DNA from: Lysinibacillus sphaericus
GTDB taxonomy: Bacteria; Bacillota; Bacilli; Bacillales_A; Planococcaceae
Direction: 5' to 3'
Length of the DNA: 64,000 bases
Assembly (NCBI RefSeq): GCF_002982115.1
Contig: NZ_CP019980.1
Coordinates: 1,248,001 to 1,312,000 of the forward strand
Shown here: positions 9,329-18,607 of the stretch, in pieces
Layout of the letters: each line of letters starts with the position of its first letter
Numbering within the stretch: position 1 is the first letter of the stretch
The notes under the pieces: model-generated
The model's database searches: none
What the model saw: the letters and a program-made list of their open reading frames with translations, nothing else
What the model was told of the DNA's origin: nothing
Position numbers and translations under genes: made by a program

Positions 9329-11032
9329 ATGGAGTATATCATCATTCCGATTATCCTACTATTAATTTTAGCCATAGTAGGATTAATGATGCGAAGAAAA
9401 CATACAACAATTATTGCACAACTTGAAAATGAAAAATTACAAATACAAAACAATCCCATAAATGAAGAAATTTCTAAAGTTAAATCTTTAAACATGAATG
9501 GCGAAACAGAGGAAATGTTTGAACGGTGGCGTAATAGTTGGGATGAAGTCATCGACGTACATATGACAAAAATTGATTCGCTTTTATTCGATGCTGAAGA
9601 CCAAATCAATCGCCTTCGTTTTAAAAAAGCAACGTTGATTGAGCGTGAAATAGAAGATTATATTCGTAAGTGTGAAAAAGATAAAGATAAAATCTTAGAA
9701 GAACTTAATGAATTAATTGGCAGCGAAGAAAAAAACCGTATTGAAATTGAACAGTTAAAAGAATATTATCGATCAGCACGTAAAACATTGCTTGCACATC
9801 AGCACTCATTTGGCGTAGCCCTACCAGCACTTGAACAAAAACTAGAAGTGTTTGTACAAAAATTTGAAGAATTTGATGTACTCACAAGCGAGGGCAATTA
9901 TTTACAAGCGCGTGAAATAGTAATTAGCTTAAATAATGAATCTCAGCAAACGTTTGAATATATTAATGATGTGCCAACTATTTTAACCGAACTACAAGTA
10001 AAATTACCTGGTGCAATTCAAGAATTACGCAATGGTCAGCGTGAAATGGAAGAACAATCTTACTACTTGCATCATTTAGAACTTACAGAGGCTTTGGACA
10101 AACTGGAAGAAGAGTTTGCTTCGTTAAAAGAAGAACTAGCGGAGCTGAAATTAACATCTGTGAAACCTCGTGTTGCTGAAATAAATGAAGAAATAGACCG
10201 TTTTTATGACTTGCTTGAAAAAGAAGTGATTGCTAAAAACTATGTCGACCAAAATTGTGAGCGCTTATTAGGATCGATTACGAATGTTATTAACTCCACT
10301 CGATTAGTAAGTGATGAAGCAACATTTGTCCAACAAAGCTACCACTTGAATGAAAAAGATGCAGAAATTCCAAAAGCGGCGCTAAAACAATTAGAAGCAT
10401 TACAACGTCGCTATGATTTATTGGCGATGCGTGTGTCAGAGGAAAAATCGGCCTATTCAAGCTTACAAGAGGAATTAATTGAAATTAGTGAAGAACTGGA
10501 GCGCATACACGAAGAGCAAGGGCATTTATCGAATACAATGAAAAAACTTCGCATTGATGAAAATAAGGCTCGGACACAAGTGGACAACTTGAAAAAAACG
10601 TTACAAGAAACAGATCGTCTGTTAAATAAGGCGAATATTCCAGGTATTCCTGAAGAGATGGATGCGCGATTAGATGAGGCAGCGGAGCATATTTACGTTG
10701 TGATGCAAAGTCTACAAGAGGTACCGCTCAATATGGGAACTGTCCATAATAACTTAAATGCAGCGACACTTTGTGTTGAGGATGTTCACGCGAAAGCACA
10801 TGAATTGATTGAAAACGTCATGCTTATCGAACGTATTATTCAATATGGCAATCGCCACCGTGCAACAAATCCAAAGTTAAATGCTCGTTTAAAAGAAGCA
10901 GAAGAGGCATTTCATCAATTCCGGTATGCAAAGGCTTTAGAAGAAGCAGGGACTGCAGTGGAGGAAATGGAGCCAGGTGCTTTGAAACGCATTGAGGCCA
11001 TTGTTGCCGAAGAAGCGTTCACAAAGTCATAA
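9329..11032 (+). CDS. ezrA: Septation ring formation regulator EzrA
   Basis: EzrA is a membrane-anchored cytosolic coiled-coil protein. It binds FtsZ, limits Z-rings to midcell and links division to peptidoglycan synthesis. The 567-residue product has one N-terminal membrane helix (about residues 2-20, IIIPIILLLILAIVGLMM), then basic MRRKHTT. A long charged helical rod of spectrin-like repeats rich in Glu, Lys and Leu follows. Length and layout match the family (about 562-570). The ATG follows AGGAGG. A TATAAT at 9278-9283 is a plausible -10. It is monocistronic with a strong terminator and keeps the B. subtilis position before iscS-thiI. Confidence 0.95.
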   Translation: MEYIIIPIILLLILAIVGLMMRRKHTTIIAQLENEKLQIQNNPINEEISKVKSLNMNGETEEMFERWRNSWDEVIDVHMTKIDSLLFDAEDQINRLRFKKATLIEREIEDYIRKCEKDKDKILEELNELIGSEEKNRIEIEQLKEYYRSARKTLLAHQHSFGVALPALEQKLEVFVQKFEEFDVLTSEGNYLQAREIVISLNNESQQTFEYINDVPTILTELQVKLPGAIQELRNGQREMEEQSYYLHHLELTEALDKLEEEFASLKEELAELKLTSVKPRVAEINEEIDRFYDLLEKEVIAKNYVDQNCERLLGSITNVINSTRLVSDEATFVQQSYHLNEKDAEIPKAALKQLEALQRRYDLLAMRVSEEKSAYSSLQEELIEISEELERIHEEQGHLSNTMKKLRIDENKARTQVDNLKKTLQETDRLLNKANIPGIPEEMDARLDEAAEHIYVVMQSLQEVPLNMGTVHNNLNAATLCVEDVHAKAHELIENVMLIERIIQYGNRHRATNPKLNARLKEAEEAFHQFRYAKALEEAGTAVEEMEPGALKRIEAIVAEEAFTKS

Positions 11033-11073
11033 AAGCTTTATGACAGTAACAAATAGACAATAACAAATGAATT

Positions 11074-11117
11074 AGCTGCCTAAAAAGTGAAGTGATCTTT
11101 TTAGGTAGCTTTTTTTA
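11074..11117 (+). terminator. Terminator of ezrA
   Basis: AGCTGCCTAAAAAG pairs with CTTTTTAGGTAGCT over a short loop and is followed by seven T. Confidence 0.9.
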
Positions 11118-11358
11118 CGACCGTACTCTTTTACTTGAACATTTTACTGGTTGTTTTGGGGATTTTATCCTAAATAAATGTTTTCCAAAATATTTTTCTA
11201 TGGTGTGAAATCAGCTGAAATTCACAGCATATTCGCAATAAATAAGCGATGCTAAGCGGACCTAAAATGACGAAATTAGAATAATTAGTAGTCAATTGCG
11301 ACAGATTGCGTTATGATAAATACCGTTAAATCAACGTTTTGAAAGTGTGTGAAAAATA

Positions 11359-12519
11359 ATGAAAGCTAATACAATTTATCTTGATAATAGTGCTACTACA
11401 AAGCCTTATCAAGAAGTGATGCAAACATTTATGGCAGTAAATGAGCAATATTATGCAAATCCTGCATCAATCCATGCCATGGGTGTAGAATCAAATGCAT
11501 TATTAATGCGTGCACGGGAGCAAGTAGCAGATATTTTGAAGACTGAAGCAAAAAATGTGCTATTTACTTCAGGTGGAACCGAATCGAATAATACAGCCAT
11601 TTTAGGTTTCGCACGCGGTAATACGCATAAAGGAAAACATGTTATAACAACGGAAATTGAGCATCTTTCTGTGTTAGAGCCAGTCAAGCAGCTTGAAAAG
11701 GAAGGCTTTGAAATAGAATATTTACGTGTCAATAAACAAGGTGTTATTTCATTGGATGAGCTAAGAGCCAAAATACGGAAAGATACGATATTGGTTAGCA
11801 TAATGCATGTCAATAATGAAATGGGAGCAATTCAACCTATTTCTGAAGCGGCTGCTATCGTTCATGCAGAAAGTAGAGCGGCATTTCATGTGGATGCAGT
11901 CCAAAGCTTTGGAAAACTTCCATTAACGTTTAAAGGTGAAGATGGGCCAGATTGTATTACGATTTCTGGACATAAAATCCATGGCTTTAAAGGTTCTGGT
12001 GTCTTAGCTTTTCGTAAGCCAATGCAATGGCAACCTTATGCTTTTGGTGGTGGACAGGAATTCGGCTTACGTAGTGGCACAGTGGCTGTACCTCAAGCAG
12101 TAGCATTGGCAAAAGCGGCTCGTATGGCAGTCGAAACAATGGATGAACGTTCTGAAAACTACCGTAATTGGCAACAGCAATTACGTGCAGCACTAGCGCA
12201 TTTTGGTGATATTGTGCATATAATATCTACTCCAGAGTGTGCAGCTCATATTTTATCGTTTAGTGTACGTGATATAAAAGGCGAGGTACTGATCAATGCT
12301 TTGCAAAAACATGGCGTGATTGTATCGACTTCGAGTGCTTGTTCTTCTAGACAAACAAAGACAAGCCATGTTGTCGAAGCCTTAAATATTGATGAACATT
12401 TTAAAAAAGGTGTTGTTCGTGTTAGTTTTGGTGCACATGTAACATCGGACGATATAACCCAATTAATACAAGTTATTAATACAGTATTGAAGGAACTTAA
12501 AGGAGAACTATTATTATGA
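11359..12519 (+). CDS. iscS: Cysteine desulfurase for tRNA thiolation
   Basis: This pyridoxal-phosphate enzyme takes sulfur from cysteine and passes it as a persulfide to ThiI. In B. subtilis the same gene is called nifZ. The 386-residue chain has the PLP lysine K206 (SGHKIHGFKG) and the active-site cysteine C328 (STSSACSSR) in the long-loop, IscS/NifS-like (group I) arrangement. It begins KANTIYLDNSATTKP. The ATG has only a weak Shine-Dalgarno (GAAAGTGTGTG). Its stop overlaps the thiI start by four bases (ATGA), which implies translational coupling and a dedicated partnership. It is not in a suf or isc cluster, so Fe-S assembly is an unlikely main role. Confidence 0.94.
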   Translation: MKANTIYLDNSATTKPYQEVMQTFMAVNEQYYANPASIHAMGVESNALLMRAREQVADILKTEAKNVLFTSGGTESNNTAILGFARGNTHKGKHVITTEIEHLSVLEPVKQLEKEGFEIEYLRVNKQGVISLDELRAKIRKDTILVSIMHVNNEMGAIQPISEAAAIVHAESRAAFHVDAVQSFGKLPLTFKGEDGPDCITISGHKIHGFKGSGVLAFRKPMQWQPYAFGGGQEFGLRSGTVAVPQAVALAKAARMAVETMDERSENYRNWQQQLRAALAHFGDIVHIISTPECAAHILSFSVRDIKGEVLINALQKHGVIVSTSSACSSRQTKTSHVVEALNIDEHFKKGVVRVSFGAHVTSDDITQLIQVINTVLKELKGELLL

Positions 12520-13724
12520 TTTGGAAAGAAATTTTAATTCGATATGGCGAACTATCGACAAAAGGACGTAATAAAATGGACTTTATCCGCCGTTTACGTG
12601 AAAATATTCGCTATGCATTTGCAGATTTAGGCCATTTACACATCCGCACAGAACGCGACCGAATGTTTATTGCCATTCAAGATGAAGCACAGATGGATGT
12701 TTTATTAGCAGGCTTACCGAAAATTTTTGGAATTCAATCATTTAGCCCAGTTGCTGCATGTGAAAAAGATATGGATGCCATGAAGCGACTTGCGCTTACA
12801 ATCATGGATACATTTAAAGATCAACAGCTAACATTTAAAGTTGAAGTGAAACGTACAGATAAAACATTCCCATTAGATTCTCACAGCATTCAACGCGAAA
12901 TTGGTGGGCATGTTTTACCACAATATCAAAACTTATCAGTAAAAGTGAAACATCCAGATGTAGAATTACGAGTGGAAGTACGCCACGATTCAACATATAT
13001 GATGGCGCAAGTGATTCCAGGCGCAGGTGGTATGCCAGTTGGCTCTAACGGCAAATCACTATTAATGCTGTCAGGCGGTATTGATAGTCCTGTTGCTGGG
13101 TATTTAATGATGAAACGCGGTGTACGTTTAGAAGCAATTCATTTCTTTAGCCCACCGTATACAAGTCAAAATTCATTGGAGAAAGTAAAAGTACTTGCAA
13201 ATGAACTAACAAAATTTGGTGCGAGTATTCGCCTGCATGTTATTCCATTTACAGAAATCCAAGTACTTATTAAAGACAGAGTGCCGTCCAATGTGTCAAT
13301 GACAACAACACGTCGCATGATGTTAAAGGTGGCAGATAAAGTACGTGAGGAAATTAATGCACTGGCCATTGTGACAGGTGAAAGTCTTGGACAAGTAGCA
13401 AGTCAGACGCTAGAAAGTTTAACGGCGATTAATGCTGTAACGAATACACCAATTTTACGGCCGCTTATTTCAAATGATAAATTAGAAATTATTGATATTG
13501 CAGAAAAAATCGGCACATATGAAACGTCAATTCAGCCATTTGAGGATTGCTGTACAATTTTCACCCCAGCTAGTCCGAAAACAAAGCCAAAGCTTGAAAA
13601 AGTAGAGCGTTATGAAAGCTTTTCTGATTTTGATGAACTAATCGAACGTGCTGTGAAAAACCGTGAAGTGTACATTTTCCCGAAAAAAGAACAACCTAAA
13701 GATAAATTTGCAGATCTTTTATAA
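12516..13724 (+). CDS. thiI: tRNA 4-thiouridine synthase ThiI
   Basis: ThiI adenylates uridine 8 of tRNA and inserts sulfur delivered by the adjacent desulfurase. The 402-residue form has an N-terminal ferredoxin-like and THUMP region (about 1-165). The PP-loop ATP-pyrophosphatase domain starts with LMLSGGIDSPVAGYLMMKRG. CCTIFTPASPKTKP lies near the C-terminus. There is no C-terminal rhodanese domain, as in other bacilli, so thiamine-thiazole sulfur transfer by the rhodanese route is not expected. The ATG overlaps the iscS stop and follows AAGGAGA. A terminator follows. Confidence 0.95.
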   Translation: MIWKEILIRYGELSTKGRNKMDFIRRLRENIRYAFADLGHLHIRTERDRMFIAIQDEAQMDVLLAGLPKIFGIQSFSPVAACEKDMDAMKRLALTIMDTFKDQQLTFKVEVKRTDKTFPLDSHSIQREIGGHVLPQYQNLSVKVKHPDVELRVEVRHDSTYMMAQVIPGAGGMPVGSNGKSLLMLSGGIDSPVAGYLMMKRGVRLEAIHFFSPPYTSQNSLEKVKVLANELTKFGASIRLHVIPFTEIQVLIKDRVPSNVSMTTTRRMMLKVADKVREEINALAIVTGESLGQVASQTLESLTAINAVTNTPILRPLISNDKLEIIDIAEKIGTYETSIQPFEDCCTIFTPASPKTKPKLEKVERYESFSDFDELIERAVKNREVYIFPKKEQPKDKFADLL

Positions 13725-13797
13725 AAAATTTACGGATTTAAACTAAAAAGAATATTCTTTTCTTATAAAGACCAATAACGACATTATAATAAGAAGG

Positions 13798-13834
13798 AAA
13801 CCGTCTCAAATTTGTAATTTGGGACGGTTTTTTT
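13798..13834 (+). terminator. Terminator of iscS-thiI
   Basis: AAACCGTCTCAAATT pairs with AATTTGGGACGGTTT and is followed by seven T. Confidence 0.9.
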
Positions 13835-13885
13835 ATATTTTCTAGTCTTTTTCCTTTAGAGTTACATTTTACCTTTAAAATTTTC

Positions 13886-13914
13886 GTATTAAAAATCGAA
13901 TATCGCACATTCTA
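13886..13914 (+). promoter_or_regulatory. Candidate sigma-G (forespore) promoter of the SASP gene
   Basis: CATTCTA (13908-13914) is a full match to the sigma-G -10 CATNNTA. GTATT (13886-13890) lies 17 bases upstream and is close to the -35 GNATR. The start codon is 23 bases downstream with AAGGAGGTG between. The pairing with a SASP gene makes forespore expression likely. Confidence 0.7.
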
Positions 13915-13936
13915 TATTCACAAGGAGGTGAGAGAC

Positions 13937-14143
13937 ATGACAAACAACAACAGTTCAAACAAGCTTGCAGTACCTGGAGTACAACAAGCGCTTGATCAAA
14001 TGAAATACGAAATTGCACAAGAATTTGGTGTTCAATTAGGAGCTGACGCATCAGCTCGTGCTAACGGTTCCGTTGGTGGTGAAATCACTAAACGTCTTGT
14101 ACAAATGGCAGAATCTCAATTAAAAGGTATGCCAAAACAATAA
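13937..14143 (+). CDS. sspA: Small acid-soluble spore protein, alpha/beta type
   Basis: The 68-residue protein belongs to the alpha/beta SASP family, which coats and protects spore DNA and is degraded by the GPR protease at germination. The conserved core is complete: [20 protein letters not shown] followed by FGV, with the GPR site at the Glu in the EIAQEFGV segment. [12 protein letters not shown] follows near the C-terminus. I take the ATG at 13937, preceded by AAGGAGGTGAG, over the in-frame GTG nine bases earlier that lies inside that site. It sits next to thiI, as sspA does in B. subtilis. This is direct evidence that the organism makes endospores. Confidence 0.96.
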   Translation: MTNNNSSNKLAVPGVQQALDQMKYEIAQEFGVQLGADASARANGSVGGEITKRLVQMAESQLKGMPKQ

Positions 14144-14166
14144 TTGCAAAAAAGCATTTATTGAAC

Positions 14167-14203
14167 TTAAAACCAGTGACCGTAAAAGGCACTGGTTTTA
14201 GTT
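14167..14203 (+). terminator. Terminator of the SASP gene
   Basis: CTTAAAACCAGTG pairs with CACTGGTTTTAG across a short loop and is followed by a T-rich tract. Confidence 0.85.
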
Positions 14204-14250
14204 TGTTTATTTTTACTTTTTTTATGACTAGCGTAACTCGAATTATTCAA

Positions 14251-14880
14251 TCAATACGATTTAAAGGTCTCAACGGTTTGGTGAATATTATGACTTTCAC
14301 AAATTGCGGAAATAACTGCTACACCGTCTGCACCAGCTTTTAATACAGTTTCTGCATTCTGACAGTTAATGCCACCAATTGCTACAATCGGCAACTCGGG
14401 ATAATGACGGCGTGCTTGTTGTAAAAATTCAGTACCACTTGGCGCTTTGGCATCGTTTTTAGAAGTGGTGGCAAAAATGGGACCAATCCCTACATAATCT
14501 GCGCCATTTTCTATAGCGATTTGTAATTCATCCGCTGTATGAACCGAAACACCAAGTATTATTTCCTCACCAATTTTTTCTCTTACTAGCGAGATGGGAC
14601 AATCATCTTGTCCAATATGAATACCGTCTGCCTTGAGCTTTAAGGCAAGCTCAATATCATCATTTACGATAAATGGAACATTGTAGTGATGACATCGTTT
14701 TTGGCATTGACGGGCAAAATGTTCATAATGTTCATCAGTTAGTGCATCTGTTCCTTTTTCTCGAAATTGGAACATCGTAATACCAGCTTGCAATGCTTCT
14801 TCTAGTATTGCTAATGGTTTTTTGATTTTTGCATTCGCTGTACCCATTATAAAATAGAGCTGTAAATCACTGCGTTTCAC
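14251..14880 (-). CDS. thiE: Thiamine-phosphate synthase
   Basis: ThiE joins hydroxymethylpyrimidine diphosphate to thiazole phosphate to give thiamine phosphate. The 209-residue TIM barrel shows MFQFREKGTDALTD, IVNDDIELALKLKADGIHIG and QDDCPISL. VGIGPIFATTSKNDA and VAIGGI follow near the end. The start is a GTG at 14880 after GAGGTG. It overlaps the end of thiD by 14 bases, so it is translated from the same mRNA as thiM-thiD. All three are under the TPP riboswitch upstream of thiM. Confidence 0.95.
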   Translation of the reverse strand: MKRSDLQLYFIMGTANAKIKKPLAILEEALQAGITMFQFREKGTDALTDEHYEHFARQCQKRCHHYNVPFIVNDDIELALKLKADGIHIGQDDCPISLVREKIGEEIILGVSVHTADELQIAIENGADYVGIGPIFATTSKNDAKAPSGTEFLQQARRHYPELPIVAIGGINCQNAETVLKAGADGVAVISAICESHNIHQTVETFKSY

Positions 14881-15694
14881 CTATGGTCACCTCGCAACTT
14901 TCTTTGAATTTTTGGTAAGCAAAATGATTTGTTGGTCCATTACCATGACCAATCGATAAGTTATGAGTAATTGCTAGTTGAATGAATTTCTTAGCCTCAA
15001 TAATGGCTTGCTCTATCGGCATTTGACGGCCAATGAAAGCTGTTAATGCGGCAGAAAATGTACACCCTGTACCGTGTGTATTTTTGGTCGCAATTCGACT
15101 AGACTGCATTGAGAATGATTTGCCATTTTTAAAAAATACATAATCTACAGCAAAATCTTTGTTCGCTAGATGGCCACCTTTGATAATCACGCATTGAACA
15201 CCTAGCTGTAGTAACGAATGCGCCGCAAGTCGAATGTCAGACACGGTTTCGATTTTTCTTGCAGCTAATGTTTCAGCTTCTGGAATATTTGGCGTTACAA
15301 TCGTGGCAAGTGGTAATAAATTGTTTCTTAATGCCTCCACAGCTTCTTGTTGTAATAAAGTTTCACCGCCCTTTGCAATCATGACAGGATCAACAATAAG
15401 AGGGATGGTTAAATTCGTCATAGCTAGCGCAATTGTACGAATAATATCAGAGGAAAAAAGCATGCCAGTCTTAATGGCGCTAATTGGAAAATCCTCTAAG
15501 AGAGCATGAAATTGTTTATTTATAAAGGCTTGTTCGATGGGTAGCACATCCATGACACCTTGTGTGTTTTGGGCAGTTAAAGCTGTAATTACGGACGTTC
15601 CGAATACATCTAATTCTTGAAATGTTTTTAAATCTGCTTGGATACCTGCACCGCCACCGCTATCAGAGCCCGCTATTGTTGTAACAATGTGCAT
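14867..15694 (-). CDS. thiD: Hydroxymethylpyrimidine/phosphomethylpyrimidine kinase
   Basis: ThiD phosphorylates hydroxymethylpyrimidine twice for thiamine synthesis. The 275-residue ribokinase-fold protein opens with TIAGSDSGGGAGIQADLKTF, and the motif KNTHGTGCTFSAALTAF contains the catalytic anion-hole/Asp-region signature. VDPVMIAKGG is also typical. I take the ATG at 15694, which overlaps the thiM TGA by one base (TGATG), with AAGGACGGTG upstream. A TTG three bases earlier is an alternative. It is the middle gene of thiM-thiD-thiE. Confidence 0.94.
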   Translation of the reverse strand: MHIVTTIAGSDSGGGAGIQADLKTFQELDVFGTSVITALTAQNTQGVMDVLPIEQAFINKQFHALLEDFPISAIKTGMLFSSDIIRTIALAMTNLTIPLIVDPVMIAKGGETLLQQEAVEALRNNLLPLATIVTPNIPEAETLAARKIETVSDIRLAAHSLLQLGVQCVIIKGGHLANKDFAVDYVFFKNGKSFSMQSSRIATKNTHGTGCTFSAALTAFIGRQMPIEQAIIEAKKFIQLAITHNLSIGHGNGPTNHFAYQKFKESCEVTIGETQ

Positions 15695-16449
15695 CAAATA
15701 TCACCGTCCTTCGATAAACGATGCAATTCGTTTAAGACTGCTACAGCAAAATCACCATTATATTGAGCAGCCGAATGAGCATGTTCAGCAATTTTTTTAT
15801 AGCTCGTTAATGTTTCGCATAATTGAGAAAAAGGCTTATTGCCCGCCATATATGCAGCACAACAAATTGCGCTTAATAAACAGCCAGTACCTGTCACTTC
15901 TGTCATTCGAGTATGACCACCAGCAATCCATTGCGCAAGGTTCCCATCGGTTATAAAATCTTTTTCACCAGTTACAATCACGATGCAATTAAATTTTTTT
16001 GCTATTTCTTTTGCTTTATCCTCAACAGATATGGAACCAGTACCACTATCAACACCTTTTTGTTGCCATTGTACATTAGCAATCGCGGCAAGTTCGCCAA
16101 CATTACAGCGGATAACAGCAAAATGAATCGAATCTAATAACTGTAGTACCGTTTGTTTGCGGTATGCTGTAGCGCCAGCAGCTACTGGGTCCAAAATTAC
16201 TGGTATACCAAGGGCATTCGCTTTTTTTCCTGCAAGTAACATCGACTCTTTTGTTCGTGTAGTAAGCGTTCCGATATTGACTAATAACGCTGATGCGATG
16301 GATACCATTTCTTCGACTTCCTGCGGATCATCCGCCATTACCGGTGATGCACCAATTGCTAGTAAGCCATTTGCTTGAAAATTTGCCACTACATAATTGG
16401 TTATGCAGTGAATCAACGGTTGTTTTTTACGAATCGTTTGAAAAACCAT
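15694..16449 (-). CDS. thiM: Hydroxyethylthiazole kinase
   Basis: ThiM phosphorylates the thiazole alcohol, a salvage reaction of thiamine synthesis. The 251-residue protein shows PLIHCITNYVVANFQANGLL, GASPVMADDPQEVEEM, DPVAAGATAYR and EVTGTGCLLSAICCA. The ATG at 16449 is preceded by AGGAGG at normal spacing; the frame open to 16512 runs into the leader terminator and is not coding. It is the first gene of the leftward thiM-thiD-thiE unit, directly after a TPP riboswitch terminator. Salvage genes without thiC or thiG here suggest this operon mainly uses imported or recycled HMP and thiazole. Confidence 0.94.
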   Translation of the reverse strand: MVFQTIRKKQPLIHCITNYVVANFQANGLLAIGASPVMADDPQEVEEMVSIASALLVNIGTLTTRTKESMLLAGKKANALGIPVILDPVAAGATAYRKQTVLQLLDSIHFAVIRCNVGELAAIANVQWQQKGVDSGTGSISVEDKAKEIAKKFNCIVIVTGEKDFITDGNLAQWIAGGHTRMTEVTGTGCLLSAICCAAYMAGNKPFSQLCETLTSYKKIAEHAHSAAQYNGDFAVAVLNELHRLSKDGDI

Positions 16450-16483
16450 TGTAGTCCTCCTCTTTTGGTGGACGTAAGCATGC

Positions 16484-16534
16484 AAAAAAAGCTCTTTTTT
16501 ATTCGGGCACAAGGCACACGTAAAAAGAGCTTTT
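16484..16534 (-). terminator. Regulatory terminator of the TPP riboswitch
   Basis: AAAAGCTCTTTTTA pairs with TAAAAAAGAGCTTTT, followed by a T-run, read on the minus strand. The loop is about 20 bases long and GC-rich, with its own short GTGTGCC/TGCCC-type complement. It lies between the aptamer and thiM, so TPP binding should end transcription here. Confidence 0.85.
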
Positions 16535-16555
16535 CATCAATAATAAGATGTGTAT

Positions 16556-16632
16556 TGCTCCCTACGTCAGTATTAACTAACAGGTTCAAAGGGTCAGGTT
16601 TTACCTTCTCAACTCACAAGAGTCCCCCTGCA
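16556..16632 (-). ncRNA. TPP riboswitch (THI element)
   Basis: On the minus strand the conserved THI-box parts appear in order: CAGGGGGACTC, GTTGAGA (usually CTGAGA), ACCCTTTGAACCTG, then CTGACGTAGGGAG, which closes the P1 stem. Aptamer, terminator and thiM in this order indicate transcriptional attenuation by thiamine pyrophosphate. Confidence 0.95.
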
Positions 16633-16656
16633 ATCATGAAAATTTTAGTTGACCAA

Positions 16657-16685
16657 AATGTAACATACCTTTTCATAGTATTCAA
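16657..16685 (-). promoter_or_regulatory. Promoter of the thiMDE operon
   Basis: On the minus strand TTGAAT (16680-16685) is followed after 17 bases by TACATT (16657-16662) with an extended TGT before it. It is placed about 25 bases ahead of the riboswitch aptamer. Confidence 0.6.
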
Positions 16686-16830
16686 TAGCATTTTATCATT
16701 ATTTGGAAAGCAGTGACTGATGCCATATACTAGACCATGATAATTGTCATGACTTTTTTAAAATAGGGTCCTTCCATTGAAAATCGTAAAAAATGAGTTT
16801 TATAATGAACCTAGTATTAAGGAGGAAGTT

Positions 16831-18420
16831 ATGATGAAAAGACAGGATTTAATTGCACCAGAATGGTATAACATTGTGGAGGAAATTGAAAAGTATGCTC
16901 AAGATCCATCTAAAAATGCATTAATAGTTTATAATGACAACGAAGAAATTCAATATATTACATACGCAAATTTACTGGAAAAGGCGAATCAGGCTGCCCA
17001 TGTATTTACTTCGCAGGGTTTAACGAAGGGCGATGTGCTATTAGTGATGGTTCCAAGATCTGTCGAAGCTTATATTGTTTACATAGCGGCACTGAAAGCG
17101 GGTTTAACTATTATCCCTAGCTCTGAAATGTTACGTACAAAGGATATTGAATATCGTATTACACATGCCAATGCCAAAGGTATTATCGCCTATGAGCCAT
17201 ATATTGAGCAATTTGACGACGTAACAAATTTAAAAGGAATTATGCAATTCGTTATTGGTCACGCGCATGCACCATGGCAACCATTGCTTGAAAAAATGAA
17301 GGAACATCCTACAAATTATACAAACCCTACACCGACAAAAAGTACAGATCATGCCTTTTTAGCTTATACAAGTGGGACAACAGGGAATCCTAAGGCAGCT
17401 GTTCATACACATAGCTGGGGTTATGCGCATTTACGTACGACAGCACCGAATTGGTTAGGTGTCCAAGAAAATGATATAGTTTGGGCTACTGCCGCACCCG
17501 GTTGGCAAAAATGGATTTGGAGTCCGTTTTTAGCAACGTTAGGTAGTGGAGCAACGGCATTTGTCTATAAAGGAAAATTTGATGCTTCGACTTACTTGTC
17601 ATTGCTAGAAAAATTTAAAGTAAATGTGTTATGTTGTACCCCAACAGAATATCGCTTTATGGCCGCACTTAACAATCTACAGGACTATAATTTAAGTGCC
17701 ATCCGTCAAGCTGTATCAGCGGGTGAGCCGTTAAATAGTGAAGTCGTTAAAGTGTTTTCAAAAACGTTTCATATTCAAGTGCGTGATGGCTATGGCCAAA
17801 CAGAAAATACATTGCTTGTTGGGACACTGGTTGGCATGGATGCTCGCGTCGGCTCTATGGGTAAACCGACACCAGGCAATACAGTCGAAATTATTGATGA
17901 TTTTGGAAATCCTGTTGCTGATGGCGTTGTTGGAGATATTGCCGTTCATCGTCAAACCCCAGCACTGTTTAAAAAGTATTTCAAGGACCCAGAACGCACT
18001 AGCATGCAATTCCGTGGAGATTGGTATATTACCGGTGACCGAGCATATAAAGATGCAGATGGCTATTTTTGGTTTGAGGGACGTGGTGATGATGTCATTA
18101 TTTCGTCAGGCTATACAATTGGGCCATTTGAAGTGGAAGATGCCTTAATGAAGCATCCTACTGTTAAAGAAGCTGCTGTTGTGGCAAGCCCTGATGAAGT
18201 AAGAGGAAATATTGTGAAAGCCTTTATCGTCTTGCGTGAAGGAGTGGGAGGTGATGATACGCTTATTCAAAAGCTACAAAACCATGTGAAGCTGATGACA
18301 GCACCTTATAAATATCCACGGGCAATTGAATTTGTTGAAGCATTACCAAAGACTGCATCTGGAAAAATCCGTCGTGTCGAATTACGACAACAAGAAAAAG
18401 CCCATTACACACACCAATAA
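16831..18420 (+). CDS. ytcI: AMP-forming acyl-CoA synthetase (YtcI family)
   Basis: This 529-residue ANL-superfamily ligase should adenylate a carboxylate and transfer it to CoA. The P-loop TSGTTGNPK is at about 180-188, DGYGQTE is in the middle, and GDRAYKDADGYFWFEGRGDD and ASGKIRR (K512) mark the C-terminal domain. By composition it groups with acetyl/medium-chain acyl-CoA synthetases; the substrate is not readable. I take the ATG at 16831, which follows AAGGAGGAAGTT; the upstream ATG at 16777 lacks an RBS. In B. subtilis ytcI also lies near sspA and sppA, which supports the name. It is monocistronic and ends in a long hairpin. Confidence 0.88.
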   Translation: MMKRQDLIAPEWYNIVEEIEKYAQDPSKNALIVYNDNEEIQYITYANLLEKANQAAHVFTSQGLTKGDVLLVMVPRSVEAYIVYIAALKAGLTIIPSSEMLRTKDIEYRITHANAKGIIAYEPYIEQFDDVTNLKGIMQFVIGHAHAPWQPLLEKMKEHPTNYTNPTPTKSTDHAFLAYTSGTTGNPKAAVHTHSWGYAHLRTTAPNWLGVQENDIVWATAAPGWQKWIWSPFLATLGSGATAFVYKGKFDASTYLSLLEKFKVNVLCCTPTEYRFMAALNNLQDYNLSAIRQAVSAGEPLNSEVVKVFSKTFHIQVRDGYGQTENTLLVGTLVGMDARVGSMGKPTPGNTVEIIDDFGNPVADGVVGDIAVHRQTPALFKKYFKDPERTSMQFRGDWYITGDRAYKDADGYFWFEGRGDDVIISSGYTIGPFEVEDALMKHPTVKEAAVVASPDEVRGNIVKAFIVLREGVGGDDTLIQKLQNHVKLMTAPYKYPRAIEFVEALPKTASGKIRRVELRQQEKAHYTHQ

Positions 18421-18443
18421 TTATTTCCTAGGAAATAATGTCG

Positions 18444-18488
18444 AAAAATCAAAGTTCATGCTTTATGATGAACTTTTGATTTTTTTTG
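18444..18488 (+). terminator. Terminator of ytcI
   Basis: AAAAATCAAAGTTCAT pairs with ATGAACTTTTGATTTTT (one bulge), followed by a T-run. A smaller palindrome (TTATTTCCTAGGAAATAA) precedes it at 18421. Confidence 0.85.
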
Positions 18489-18607
18489 TACATCCCTATT
18501 TCGTTTATGGCAAAATAATAAATGTGGGAAAAACTTTTACATAAAAATCACTTAAAAGTGAAACGTTTTGGACATTTAGACGTATAACGTGAAGAGGAGG
18601 CGATTAG

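Noticed and set aside
14161..14343. Small plus-strand frame after the SASP gene
   Set aside because: It begins in the terminator and runs antisense into thiE with no RBS.
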